This document shows, piece after piece, positions 8,922 to 19,939 of a stretch of 64,000 nucleotides of DNA (positions are counted from its first letter, which is position 1; each line of letters starts with the position of its first letter). The notes under the pieces were generated by a model that was not told the DNA's origin, made no database searches, and worked only from the letters and a program-made list of their open reading frames with translations. The stretch covers positions 70,652,643 to 70,716,642 of the forward strand of contig OX377202.1 in assembly GCA_947396885.1 (NCBI GenBank). Direction: 5' to 3'. The stretch comes from Heligmosomoides polygyrus polygyrus. Taxonomy: Eukaryota; Nematoda; Chromadorea; Rhabditida; Heligmosomidae. The position numbers and the translations under genes were made by a program.

Positions 8922-11900
8922 GTGAGTGAGGTAAACAAATTGACAATTTGTCACACGGGTCTGATTGATTCTAGGACGACTACGCCTCCATCCTAAATAT
9001 GGACAACTTTTACGTGATTGCGGCCGCATTGAGGAAGGGCTACTTCAACCGGCAGATAGCGCGCCTGATAACACAACCTAGCGACAGGTTCAAATTCGAC
9101 ACCTCAATCTTGAAATTACTGCAAGAGTTACAAAATTCAGACACTATTTCCTCTACTCACCAGCTTCGGTGAATGCATGGTATCAGCAGGAGAGAAATTC
9201 CATAACGATCCCTTGCGGCGTATGGACCTATCCTCTATACAGGTAAGAGTGGTAGTGAACCCAACCTTCGAGTTTTAAGGTTTGTTAGTTATTCACCTCA
9301 CTCACAAATTTCGCTGTTCCTTAGCTTCTACAGCATGCGCGTTGGACAGTTAGCAGAAACCGGGGCCGAAACAAGAGAAAACAGACACTTAAACGAGGCA
9401 ACAAGTAGCACCACGTACTGTTAAAAACAACCATGCCATTGCTTTTTTTGCAAGCGAATATTATCAACATCCATCAAAGCTACACTCAGTTTGTGCATCT
9501 TCCAAGAGAGCCCTTCGAAGAGTAGGATTAAGATTTGTAACGAACAATTCGACGAAATCACTAAGAAATGATAGCGAAAGATCACCATGCAAAATTTTGG
9601 AGCGTCCATTAGCTGAAAATTGTCTGTGTCCGAGTTCATTTTTGCTGTAGTTTCACTGCAGCAAAAGCAACAACATTCCAATGCAACACGCCTGTGATAA
9701 AGAGTGATTCACGTCGGCAGCCTTCAGTGAAATTATTTCCTCTGACAGTGAGGTGTCTGTGGCTCCAAACAGTTTTCTTCTTCTAGTTGATGTATTTCCC
9801 GATCTGGAAGTATTAGTCACACCCCTTTCTCTTACTTCTACTCATTCCTAATTTCGGAGATTTGGTGGTGCCTGTGAAGCGATCAAAATAACGCTGTTTC
9901 CCACAACATCCGCTAAAGCCTAGAGCGGTTAATGAATGCGTCCACCGCTAACCACTATGAAGCAATCATGGCTTCAATTCTTCAAAGCGATTTGCAAGCT
10001 ATAGCCTTCTACGAGTACCTACTAGGCCATGGATTGCCAACCGCCGTCGCCAACATTTGCGCTATGTTCGTGATTAGATCATTTACGGTGCATGGCTTGT
10101 GTCAGCGATAATGTGTGCTATGAAAGACGGTTCTGGCCCTCATGGTGGGCTATGGGGCGCGCATCTGCAATGGTGAGAGTGTTCTTGAGTATGCGGGATC
10201 CTTTAAGCTCACCGTAGTGAGCGCGTTTCGAAAACACGACTGTCACCCTAACTGATTCTTTTGCAGGAACACTAAGACACAGATAGACGTTCTCCTGATG
10301 AAGGAAACCCTGCGACCAAAGTCTTGTTATCGACGTAGATATATTGCCATAAGGCCACGCAGCATTGGTCGCTAATCTGCATCATCTAGATCGCTTCTCT
10401 CCACCGACTACGAGGGAAGGCATGTGAGGGGATCTAGCAGGAATCAAGTGGTGGCGCGAAACCGTGAACGGGCAGCTATTTTCGATTTTCGCACGGTGTC
10501 CCGACAGTAATGACTGGAAAAGGGTTATCATCGCAGTACCTCATACTCGACAGTTGGCACCGCGAAGCAGGAGCGACAACGAAAACTCAACAAGCAAACA
10601 TGTCTGTGACGATGTAAAGGCAAAGGGAGAGTGAAGACAGTGATTTATCTCGCGTTTCTCTGCGACGGGACAGGCGATAACTAGAAAGATGTGCTACAAA
10701 TAAGCCAAGGCGATTACAGAAGCCACTCAATACAATGATGTCTACGAAAAGATCGAGTTGTTCGATAGTGAGCAGTACCTGTGTCAACTTACAAAGAATC
10801 GCCATCATCGGAGCTGGGGTATAGAGAAGTCCTTCCGCGCCAATGACGAGAACGATCATCGTTTTGCGGACTGCACAGAAGTCTTGAAGCCCTGACGTAA
10901 TTTATTGGAAAAGGAAGCATCGACGGTAGAGATCGTACAAGCGTCATGTCCATTCCGTTGCAGTAGCTGTGTGGGAAACTGAAGCGGCTCTGATAAAGAT
11001 GAGACCTGACAAAGCGACGGGTTGAGATCACTTTCAGCCAGCCTGTGAAAGTTGAAGTTCTAGTACTCTGCTGAGTGATTGGTGGCTTTTAAACCTGACT
11101 CTAAACATACGTTCAACAGACAGCATGCAACAGACATATGGGAGCAGAAAGTTAGGAACCGTTTTCGCACTGCATTGTTTGGGCCATGATTGCGCTAAAA
11201 GCTGGCTAATCCTAAGCTCTGAGCACATACAATGACTGCCAAGTTATAGCGGTGCAGTGGATAGAGCCGGTGAGAAGCACGGGTTCGTATTACAAATCCG
11301 TGGAGATCACAGCGCTTTCGCAGTTCGCGAAAAAGATTCGACACAATCAATCGCAGCTCTCCATGTAAACTCGAAGGAAACATCAGTTTTCAAGATTTCT
11401 TTTGTTTACGGTGCGTTACGAAAGGCATCTCTGCTTCTGGCAGCACGATAGCATACCGTAGCTATGGAACCCGCATGCTGTGCGCTGCTACGGCGGGGTG
11501 CACAATCAATGCTCACCTTCCATTTTACTTAATTAAGTGGAAAATGAAATTTCACAATTACAGATAACACACCAATATGTCGAAGCAAATATGATACCAT
11601 TCCTTTAGTTTGAGAGTTTGGATAACTAGGTCCATTTGTGACCAGCTATTGGTCCAGATGTATTGGCTGCACAGAAGTCATTCAGACAAAACTACCCGAT
11701 GTCTGCCAAGTTTGCCAGCATTGGATCGTTCGCTCGTGAGTTGGTGCGCGGACTCGACGAACGAGGTTATCTGTACATCATTTGGCCGGTAGAGTTTTCC
11801 TTTCTTCAAAAGCAGTTGGCATGCAGGTATTCAATTCGGTTCTGCCGGCGAACTAGTTGGATGCTCTTGGAAGGAGTGCGGTTGGCTGGACAAAGCATCG

Positions 11901-14900
11901 AAAAAGAACTTCAGAGAAATGGCTCAGTGTGTGGTGACTCAGTATAGGTAAGAATCAGCTATAAATCTAGCAGAAACGTTTTAATGCATGATGCCCAACC
12001 GAAATCTCAAATGAAGTGCTGTTAAGGAGCATTAGAAATGAGAAATATCTCGCATACATAGCCTCAGCTCTCGGCGGTATTCTGCAGGTGGCCGCCGAGA
12101 ACTGCAACTACATTAACTTTTGCCATAAATGTTTGGGAATTGCTCCTGCTGAGGGAGTGGTTGACGCCTCACTAATCGCGGCAAGACAGTGTACCACAAA
12201 ACCATTGCAAGCCGTAGTCGTGATTGCGACTATTACAAAGTATGTAGCAACCCACCACAATAGAATAATTCTAGAATAGAGAATAGGTGCTATCAAATGT
12301 GGAAGCGCTGGTCAAATAACTTTGCTGCTGATACAACCCCCCCCCCAGCGTTAGGTCCTGAATAAGAAAAACCCGAAAACCTTATGGACAACAAAACTCT
12401 GGGTTTGCGTCACGCACTCTTTCAAGATTTCTTATCGTATACATATGTGGTCACGTTAAGTGTTTCATTTTTGGAACAAACTGTTCATATCTCAGTTTCA
12501 TCTTTTTACAAGGTCGTGTGAACTACAGTGTCGAAACATTTGAGCAGAGACACTATTTACACAAAAACTACTGCTGCTCGCCGATTTGATCCCTTCCTTA
12601 CATTATTTTCAAGTAATCCCGCCCATTTTTTCCTCGATAAGATTCTAGCTGAAGTCTCTTCTCTCTTGACAGCTATGCCCTTCCCCAAACTTTATTTCAA
12701 GGAAGAATGAGGATTAGTCGGAAGAAGGTACATGGATATAGTATATATGCATTATATATTGGTCAAACAGCTTAGATTCGAAGAGATCATCTGATGTAGT
12801 ATATTTCGATTTCTACAAAGTTTTCGATCGCGCTAGTCATAAAAAATTACTTTACAAAATCTCCAGGCTTGGGTACACTCAGTTATTTACAGTGGCTAGA
12901 AGATTACCTTACTAATAGGACATTCCTGGTAATGATAGGGAAGGCTTTATCAGAGTGCGAGGAGATTAAGAGTGGAGTGCCTCAAGGAGGGGTGCCTTCA
13001 CCTCTTCTGTTAATGATTTATACTTCCGACGTTCCAAACTTACTAGAAGATTGCGGTGTGGTGGTCAAGCACGTTGCGGATGATGTTAAGGTGTATCGAG
13101 AAGTCATTTCTTGGGAAGATCATAACATCTTGCAGCTTGCAATTGATAGGCTGCAATGGTGGTCTTCTCAATGGAGTCTCCCATTGGTGCCAGAGAACAC
13201 TTTTCATGAGGATTGGTGTCTCTTCGGCCCCTACTGAATATGGGATATACTACTGAGAGAGTGCAGGTTGTAAGAGACCTTGGATTTCATTGTGACATAA
13301 ACTCGATTTTTCGGAGCAAAAGTTATCCATATGAAGGCTCTTACCAAATCTTTAGAGACCTTTCGACTCGAAGTAAGAGGGTTCTACCGCAGGCGTATAA
13401 GTCCTATGCCCGACCTATTGTGGAGTGTAGTTCGCCTTAAAAGAAGAAAGATTTTGAATTTTTAGAAAAGATTCATGAAACATTACAAGAAAGGCAGTTC
13501 TTAGATCAGGGAGTTTTCTTCACTCCAGAGTTCCGCGTTCTAACATAAGAAACAAATACCTCACTCTGAACACTCTGGAGTCCCGTTGAAAGGTCAGGGA
13601 TGTGTTTGTGCTCTTTAATATGCTTGCAGGAATCATTGACGTGGACGTATCTCAATTTTATACAATGAACTCTTCTAAGACCAGGGGTGTTTCGGAAAAA
13701 ATATCCTATCGCAAGCCGAGTACAAAACTACACTCCTCCACGTTTACTTGTAGGACAGCCTCATCTTATTTGAAGTTAGGGCATAATTTCATACTTGCTC
13801 CTGAGCTTCTGTGCTATTTTAAGCGTTTGGCGTAGGAGAAGTTTTTGCCTTTCTGAAATACTAGAGGTAACACGGTTTGATTATGGGTTTCTTGATTTTC
13901 TGTGTTTTGTTCTCTCACGTGTGTCTTATACCGCGTGATAAATTATTTTTATGACTGTTACTATTGTTATTAATAATATATGATGCCGCGCCTCTCATTT
14001 CCCTCTCTTAGATTTGTCTAACCAGGATACTATCTCAACGGTATGTCGGAACGGCGCAAATGTTGTATTTGGGCAGAACCGCCTTTCTCTGAGTAGTAAC
14101 AAGCTGCAGGTATCCCCACCCCAATAGAACTCGGCGCAGAGTTAGGGGCGACGGAAGTCGCGTGTTGGCGCCCTGTTGACTCACGTGCTCCACAGCTGAG
14201 GCACGCGCGGGATGAGGCTCGTATCGCGACTCCCGCAGTGCACTGGTGGCGTAGTGGGAAAAGCTCGGGCTCGCGAACGAGCGGTCGGGTGTTTCTGACT
14301 GGTGTTCAGGTGTTCAGACTGCGTTTGTTTTGCACTTTTGCAAAATCCATGTTTATCATTTAGGTAATCCACGTATGGGTATTTTAGTGTGTTATAGAGC
14401 ATGTTTACATATAACATATGCTTCAAACTACAGATTAGCTAAAACGTTCACTTCTGTGTGTCACTTATTTTAAGCCTATTTTGTGTGAAGCTGTAGTTAT
14501 GTAACGATAGATATTTTGTTGCACTAGTTAAAAGTTTCGACTCCACCGACAAGACTTCGGTCAAAAAAAAATTTTCGCTGAAACTTTCTCTAGGGGGTTA
14601 TTTGGGGTGCTGATCACAAATCTGACATCCAGTTTTCACGATTCGGTCGGAGGCCACCCATACCGTTAACAAGGTTGGTCCAGGAAGGGCCACCGATTTC
14701 GCCGAAACTTCGTATAGGGGGGTGGGGGTTATTTGGGGTGCTGATCACGAATCTGTCATCCGTTTTTCACGACTCTGTCTCTACCTGCCGTCACCGGTAG
14801 AAATTTTAAGAATGTAATCCTGTGCCTTCCTATATCTATATTATCCAGCCGAATCGTGAAGAACTGGTATCAGATTCGTGATCAGCACCTCAAATAACCC

Positions 14901-17900
14901 CCTACACAAAGTTTCAGGGAAATCGGCGACCCTGCCTGGACCACCCTTGTTAATGGTACGAGTGGTATGTTATATCTAAACATGCTCTATAACACACTAT
15001 AATACCCCTAGGTGGATTACCTGTATGATAAACATGGATTTTGCAAAAGTGCAAAACAGACGCAGTCTGCGGGATCCAAACCCCGACCCCTCCCTCACGA
15101 GCCCGAGCAGTTCCCTATTACGCCACGTGTCCACTGCGGGAGTCCTCATCCCGCGCGTGCCCGTCAGCTGTGGAGCACGTGAATCAACAGCGCGCCAACA
15201 CGCGACTTCCGTCGCCCCTAACTCTGCGCAGAGTTCTATTGGGGTCAGGATACCTGCAGCTTGTTACTACCCAGAGAGAGGCGATTCTGCCCATATACAA
15301 CACTTAGGCCGTTCCGACCTACCGTTGAGATAGCATCCTGGTAAGAACTCGTGCTACTATCTCGAGTGTCCTCATGCAAATTCCGGTCATATAATGGCAT
15401 TACAAGGGAGGACTGATGTAACTGGCACTGTAGAGTTCTCCGCGTTAGCCATAAGATAACAAAAATTGGATGGTGACAATTCGAATATTTACGAAGAGAA
15501 GCCAATATAAGGGGTGTAACATAGTTGAGATGCAGGAGATTTTGAAGCACTTCTCCAAACCTGCAAACACTATAACATGGATTGGAAACGTGCGTGAACT
15601 CTAATTTTTAATCCGTATCTGTCGATTACCGCGATACTTATGTAGTTTCCAAGACCCAGACGATGAACAGTAGAAGGCACCCATTGTCGCGTGCACCCCC
15701 AATCCGGGCTTCTTCTATTTTAAGTTTCCCGTCCACCCCAACCGTGACTTAAGTCCTTGCGGGCTCGGTAAATTTTAACCAGACTTCTTTGGGCCAAACA
15801 AAACACAGACTTCCTGATCAGCTGGTCGATGAGAAGGTTTCAGTCGTTTGCTTCACAGATGCAGTCCAGTAAGCAGCAGCTTCCTCTAGCCTAAGCCCTT
15901 CTGTCTTTTCAGCACCAGCTGCTGTTTCCACAACGTGACTGAACATGCTTACTGCGCCAACGGTGCTGCAATGGTGAATGAAAACATTGCTGAGCTGGCA
16001 GGTGAGCAGTTGTACGTCTCCTCACAAATCGGAGAACGCTGGCCGGAATAATGTGCGCATCAATCCTTGTTCCCTTTCGCATGTATTGAAAAGTTGAAAT
16101 GGTTGAAATCGAAGCTTAGTCTACTTAATCCAGGCCATATTAAAGCATTTGTACTGTTGGTTTTGACAACGTCCTTATCAGCTATATAAACAGCGAAACA
16201 GATTCCTGATGTGATGACGGCCTACGCAGGAATTTAGTTGAGATAGTCCCCTTTCGTTATAGCGCCTCTTGATAAGGCACAACACTCGATTTAATTTTTT
16301 TCTGGAACCGGCCGGCTTACCATGCACCAGCACAGACCAGCTCCGATTAGAACGCGTTGGGTATTACGCTATTCCCTTAATAGCGCGGCCCTGGTGAGAA
16401 GAACTCTACGTTCAAAGTGACACCAAGTAACGCGACTAGGGTAAAACGCAGTACCACACGGAAACCGAAGCTATCATATGGATATCGATGTCTTCGTGCG
16501 TGTGAGGCTCCTTCAGACTTTTTCATGGTCGACAATATGTTGACCACTGGGCTAACACCTGGTAGTGATCAGAAGCTGCCTTGGGAGATCATTTCTATCA
16601 GAAACGAAAGGAGACGTCGGTTAAAACTCAGATCGCGGAAAACAACGTTTCACACACTTGTTCCTAGAGAAGCTATACAGGGGATATAGGGCGCTACACG
16701 AATTGTTGCAATTTAAGCTCGTGCAACAGGCGGAACTCGAACCCGCACCAATTACTTTTCGGATAGGAATCGACTCCCTACTTACGGCATTATTTGATCG
16801 CGCCAAACACAAACAAACACACTCGACACCCAGGGTGAATGGCGATGTTACTGGTATAATGAGGCTGCATCCTACACGGAAAGCAGAAGGGTACGGGTTC
16901 GAGCCCCGCTTGGCGCAAGGATTTTGATAGCAACAAATAATCGTAACATCAGGTTATTCAGTTTTTTTTGTGAGAGTATTTCTGATGACAGAAGCTACAT
17001 TAATAACCACGAGATATTCTATGCCTTTACACTTTCGCGGTGGTTCCATATTTCACTGCAATTTAGCCAGTTCATGCGAATTGAGATAAATCTATACATA
17101 AAAGCGTATAAAAAGGCAACTTAGGCAGCGACTCCTGACACGCGCATTCTCGTCGGTCCCTTCAAGCGTGCTAGCGAAAGAGGACTGTATTATTTACCTA
17201 CATTTTATCGTTAGATCCTCTGGTATACACCACTACTGGTGTTCAGACCTGTTGCTAAGATGGTATGTTGCTAAAGGCTGGAGAGCATAAAAGGATGAGA
17301 GGCGTAACTGCTGGAACAAAATTGTCAAGAAATAGGCAAAGCTGTAATGTAGTCTTATAGAATGAATACTATACAATTAATTCTATTATTAATTACGCTG
17401 GGGCGCACGTAGCGCAGTTGGAGGAGGCGCCGGCTGCCGCGTGCACACGATAACAGGTTCCTGGTTCGGATTTCCCGCCCAGTCCAACCAAGCCTTCCAT
17501 CTCTCCGAGGTCGGCGAATTGGTACCAGACTTGTCTGCGAAGGATAAAGCGCTGACTTGTTCATCGGCTGGCCACCGCAAGTCATTGTATGGCCAAATAC
17601 GCATTCAAATCGTCTCCACGACATCCCGTAGAAGTAGAAGGCGGAGCGCATCCCAAAAGGGATTGAGTAACGCCTCCATTATCCTTTTATCTGGGCGTGC
17701 TCGGGTATTGCCTTTAAAGTGAGTGCAAACCGTTGCTCTCAGAATTTCGCTACAGGTCTGCAAGCTGCGTACAACGCCTATCAGCAGTACGTAGAAGATC
17801 GGCAGTTGAACGAGAAAAGGTGAACCCGGCTTCTTGACAGTAGTGATTCATTTGCTCCGAAGCGCATCGCTCTCAATTTTATCTTCTTCAGGCTTCCTGG

Positions 17901-18195
17901 ACTAGAACAGTTCACATCGAACCAAGTATTCTGGATCATGTTCGCTCACGGCCTGTGTGCTAAGGAAAGCTTTCTCAGCGTTTCAGAGCAAGTGAGTTCA
18001 AATACGCTGATCTCTCTGCAGTTCATCTAATTATCGTCTTCTTAGTTGCGGATCGGTTTGTTTCCACCAAACGAATGCCGCACAAACCAAGTGCTGCGAA
18101 ATATTCCCGCATTCGCCAAGGACTTCGGCTGCGTCGCTGATCAGAAAATGGTGCTTGCACCGGAAGAGCGATGCGAAGTTTGGACTTCAAATTAG
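8836..18195 (+). CDS. M13 (neprilysin-family) metallopeptidase homologue, probably inactive; 3' nine exons
   Basis: Exons: 8836-8921, 8975-9087, 9141-9242, 11675-11765, 11827-11947, 15913-16001, 17756-17819, 17892-17991, 18046-18195. M13 peptidases are membrane-anchored or secreted zinc enzymes that trim peptides outside the cell. Family landmarks in order are: MKRNIGWP; SPASVNAWYQQERNSITIP (canonical VNAYY...N.I.FPAGI); NYPMSAKFASIG; QYSTSCC and HAYCANGAAM; NENIAELAG (canonical GENIADNGG); QAAYNAYQQY; CRTNQVLRNIPAF; and the terminal CEVW plus four residues. The zinc motif HExxH is RELVR. The His expected before the C-terminal RTNQVL block is Phe (GLFPPNECR). The third zinc ligand Glu is kept. 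Phases match at every junction except exon 3 to exon 4. The N-terminal half, with signal anchor, is not visible. Three introns of 1.8-4.0 kb hold transposons and five are 53-72 nt. Confidence 0.85.
8975..9087 (+). CDS. M13 homologue exon 2
   Basis: Bounded by TTCTAG|GAC and CAG|GTTCAA. It encodes DDYASILNMDNFYVIAAALR and the segment to LITQPSD. This is the helical domain ahead of the VNAYY-type motif. Confidence 0.8.
9141..9242 (+). CDS. M13 homologue exon 3 (substrate-binding strand)
   Basis: Preceded by ATTCAG after a 53-nt intron and followed by GTAAGA. It encodes SPASVNAWYQQERNSITIP, matching the M13 substrate-binding VNAYY segment and the N.I.FPAGI strand. It ends with two bases of a codon. 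Confidence 0.85.
10090..10560 (+). pseudogene. RTE endonuclease-region fragment in an M13 intron
   Basis: Frames here align with the end of the RTE endonuclease seen intact at 26400-26770. NGE.VLEYAGSFKLTVV is followed by NTKTQIDVLLMKE and an IKWWRE-like block. Frameshifts separate the pieces. It lies in the 2.4-kb intron between exons 3 and 4. The rest of that intron (9243-10090 and 10560-11674) shows no other feature apart from the weak tRNA-like stretch at 11250. Confidence 0.65.
11250..11345 (+). repeat. possible tRNA-derived SINE fragment
   Basis: An A-box-like GGTGCAGTGGATAGAG is followed about 25 nt later by a B-box-like CGGGTTCGTATTAC. The clover-leaf is not convincing, so this is a weak SINE or tRNA-pseudogene call. 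Confidence 0.25.
11675..11765 (+). CDS. M13 homologue exon 4 (altered zinc motif)
   Basis: Encodes NYPMSAKFASIGSFARELVR, matching the stretch that in active enzymes reads ...G.IG..IGHExxHGFDD. Both zinc-ligand His are Arg, while the Glu between them is kept. The donor is CGAG|GTTATC. The acceptor GCACAG gives phase 0, whereas exon 3 ends in phase 2, so this junction is unresolved. Confidence 0.8.
11827..11947 (+). CDS. M13 homologue exon 5
   Basis: A 61-nt intron ending ATGCAG joins a Gly codon split G|GT. It encodes FGSAGELVGCSWKECGWLD and then EMAQCVVTQY, matching the M13 region of the W..WW...T type and the conserved QCV..QY. The donor is GTAAGA. Confidence 0.8.
12765..13985 (+). mobile_element. 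CR1-type LINE fragment (RT and 3' end)
   Basis: 5'-truncated and frameshifted. VVYFDFYKVFDR at about 12800 is the first RT Asp motif. GVPQGGVPSPLLLMIYTSD at about 12975 and HVADDVKVYRE at about 13070 match the family copy at 43380-43700. Downstream blocks include RDLSTRSKRVLPQAYKSY and SSTFTCRTASSYL. The 3' end GTGTCTTATACCGCGTGATAA parallels the tail at 44540. It sits in the intron between M13 exons 5 and 6. The intron stretch 11948-12765 shows only a C9 run near 12341. Confidence 0.8.
14245..14297 (+). repeat. tRNA-like module in left foldback arm
   Basis: An A-box-like TGGCGTAGTGGGAAA is followed by a GGTCGGGTGTTTC block in the B-box position. The opposite-strand copy at 15069-15127 has the better B-box-like GGGTTTGGATCCC. 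Confidence 0.45.
15069..15127 (-). repeat. tRNA-like module in right foldback arm
   Basis: On the minus strand TGGCGTAATAGGGAA (A-box-like) is followed by GGGGTTTGGATCCCGC (T-arm or B-box-like). It is the inverted partner of 14245-14297. Confidence 0.45.
15913..16001 (+). CDS. M13 homologue exon 6 (third zinc-ligand region)
   Basis: The acceptor CTTTTCAG and donor GTGAGC fit both flanking phases. It encodes TSCCFHNVTEHAYCANGAAM and then NENIAELAG. In active M13 enzymes the corresponding GENIADNGG carries the third zinc ligand Glu and a supporting Asp. Here the Glu is kept and the Asp is Glu. Confidence 0.85.
16700..16930. repeat. inverted pair of tRNA-like sequences
   Basis: On the + strand 16870-16918 contains ACGGGTTCGAGCCCCGC, a near-perfect T-arm, followed by TTGGCGCA. 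On the - strand 16712-16760 contains GCGGGTTCGAGTTCCGCC. The two face away from each other, as in the element at 61239. Upstream bases GGTATAATGAGGCTGCATCC resemble the GGTATAAGGCGAACATC of that second copy. It lies in the M13 intron between exons 6 and 7. Nothing else was seen from 16002 to 16700. Confidence 0.6.
17400..17690 (+). mobile_element. tRNA-derived SINE, near full length
   Basis: Begins GGGGCGCACGTAGCGCAGTT, holding the A box. The B box is GGTTCGGATTTCC near 17463. It has the family body, with CCAGACTTGTCTGCGAAGG and CCACCGCAAGTCATTGTATG. It ends with GGGATTGAGTAACGCC and an ATCCTTTT tail. It lies about 65 bp upstream of M13 exon 7. ORFs read from it on either strand are not proteins. 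Confidence 0.85.
17756..17819 (+). CDS. M13 homologue exon 7
   Basis: GCTACAG|GT to AAAAG|GTGAAC. It encodes LQAAYNAYQQYVEDRQLNEK, the helix that follows the GENIAD motif in M13 proteins. Phases fit both neighbours. Confidence 0.85.
17892..17991 (+). CDS. M13 homologue exon 8
   Basis: CTTCTTCAG|G to GAGCAA|GTGAGT. It encodes RLPGLEQFTSNQVFWIMFAH and the following Cys-containing segment. It matches the conserved LPGL..FT..QLFFI...W region. Confidence 0.85.
18046..18195 (+). CDS. M13 homologue terminal exon
   Basis: The acceptor CTTCTTAG starts in phase 0 and a TAG stop lies at 18193-18195. It encodes CRTNQVLRNIPAFAKDFGC and ends RCEVWTSN. The CxVW terminus is an M13 signature. The preceding GLFPPNE replaces the usual D.HSP, so the His that stabilises the transition state is missing. 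Confidence 0.9.
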   Translation: MRIGLFPPNECRTNQVLRNIPAFAKDFGCVADQKMVLAPEERCEVWTSN

Positions 18196-18265
18196 ACTTA
18201 GAATCTGATTCCGTGATTTACTTTCTTGTTATTTATATCGCGGAAAACCTACAGCGGTTAACAAG

Positions 18266-18271
18266 AATAAA
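18266..18271 (+). terminator. polyadenylation signal AATAAA
   Basis: AATAAA lies 71 bases after the M13 homologue stop codon, a normal nematode 3' UTR distance. Confidence 0.6.
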
Positions 18272-18299
18272 CGATGTTCTGGTAGTACTACAGCACCTT

Positions 18300-19935
18300 T
18301 GACTAACAGCAGACGATCGCACACATTTCTTCTTAAAAATTCCTAAAATTTCTGGGAGCTGGCTTTTGCTGTAGAAACAGTATTTTCTCCAACAAAGCAT
18401 AAATAACATGGGGTAGTTCATCAATATCCACTCTCTCTGAAAATTAAATTTTTATTGGAACGTATTGCAGTATTTGCCCTGACTTGATGGCCCACACAAA
18501 ATCTTTGTGTCCAAAATGTCCGCAAAATGAAGGCTCGACTATGGAAGTTCTATAAATCGGCAATCCTGGATTGCTGATCTCCAATAAATAATATTTATTG
18601 AATAATGTAAATATGTAAACAGCAAGGCGCACAGGACATGTGCGAGTTGCGGTCCCGACACCAAACACACCAGATAATTGTCGGGTTCTTAACCTTTAAA
18701 GTAGGTTGTAGCACATCTCCATAGCTAGAAAGGGAAAATTTTATGACCATCCATGCAGCATGAACTTTTCGGGAATCCGTTGAGCAACATATTCAACATA
18801 TTCGGTGAATTAGCACAATTTTAGATGCTACTATTTTAGATGTGGTTATAACCCTAGGCCTTCGATGAGCCAGGTTTGCAGCTTCAGCACCCTTCGACAG
18901 TCTTTGCTTGGGTTTTAAACACACTGTAGCCTATCAATACGTTTCAAGATCTAATTGGACTGCATCAAGGTCCAATGGAATTTAGCGGTTCTCAATACAA
19001 ATTTTCCCTTTTATTCTTGAAGTACACCTTTTCTTCTCTCTTCTCCTTTTCTTAAAGTATTTATACTATATTTATCTCCCTTAAATTTAACCAAGAAGTA
19101 TTCTACAAACTACATAGAGATGGAAGTCGGTAAAGAAGTTGCGATCTTGAAATTATTGTTAGCCTTTAGGGCCTTAGCTTTGAGCTTGCTTATTGAGTTG
19201 CTAGTATCTTGTTCCCTAGTATATGCGGGTCCGACGGCTGAGGTCGGCATCCGGCTCTAGGTCGGTTGATTTGTTATGGTTCTTTCGTCCGTAGGCTTTC
19301 CCATGAGTCCAATGATCCGATGATCTGGCGATCAGACCGAGGCGGAGGAGTAGACTGGACTAGACTGAGCTGAAGCGGCTCGAGCTTTCATCTGCTCGTC
19401 CTCAATTTATAGTCTAAGGTGGGCGGAGTTTACGAGATGGTCTAGACATCATGGACCAAAGTCCATGACAAGATCCACGATAATATCAATGCAACAACTC
19501 TTCGGAATTTGAGAATTGAAGGAAAGCTTCGGCTTAAAAAAGGGTGATTTCGAATTTGCAATTTTGGAACGACAGAAACTCCCACAGAACAAACGAACAA
19601 CATTTTGGAGGAACCTGGAGTCACTGAAACACGCACTAGCATCGTAAGCTTCAGCTACTTCACGAGACCCCTGACAGTTTTGTGAGAACTCGCATGCGTA
19701 ATGTGTACGAGCAGGGTGACTATCAGGAGCTGAAGTGCCCCTCCGGATCTCTCCCGTCACAAACATCCGTGCAGCCTAATAAGCCCATCATATGTATCAT
19801 TAACGAAACGCCATAACCTTGTTTCCGTGGCGTACATAGTCTGGCTTGCGATGTTTCCCACTGCATAGTCGCTTCCGTTGAGGCACATGTAGCAACGATA
19901 TCCTGTAGTCTCCACAACCTCTTATCTTCAAACGT
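18300..19935. other. intergenic DNA, nothing assigned
   Basis: Short ORFs only. AT-rich with small palindromes such as AATAAATAATATTTATT near 18582. No transposon or gene could be supported. Confidence 0.4.
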
Positions 19936-19939
19936 GGGC

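Larger units (their letters stand above)
14020..15344. mobile_element. 1.3-kb foldback element with 376-396-bp arms
   Basis: Arms at 14020-14415 and 14969-15344 are reverse complements with scattered mismatches. The outer ends read TAACCAGGAT(A/G)CTATCTCAACGG. Each arm holds a tRNA-like module (about 14245-14297 on + and 15069-15127 on -). The centre (14416-14968) has two direct copies of a unit containing GGGGTTATTTGGGGTGCTGA near 14595 and 14725, plus an inverted copy near 14890. There is no transposase ORF. It lies in the M13 intron between exons 5 and 6. Confidence 0.8.

Noticed and set aside
9325..9420. Possible extra M13 exon after a CCTTAG
   Set aside because: The translation (FYSMRVGQL) does not resemble the family and no donor gives the phase needed for the next exon.
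14021..15344. ORFs at 14181-14426, 15025-15333 and 15245-15550 as genes
   Set aside because: They lie in the foldback arms and mirror one another.
17389..17722. ORFs containing NDLRWPADEQV on one strand and SSAGHRKSLYGQIRI on the other, repeated at 38394-38700 and 63531-63973
   Set aside because: They are readings of the tRNA-derived SINE on either strand, not proteins.
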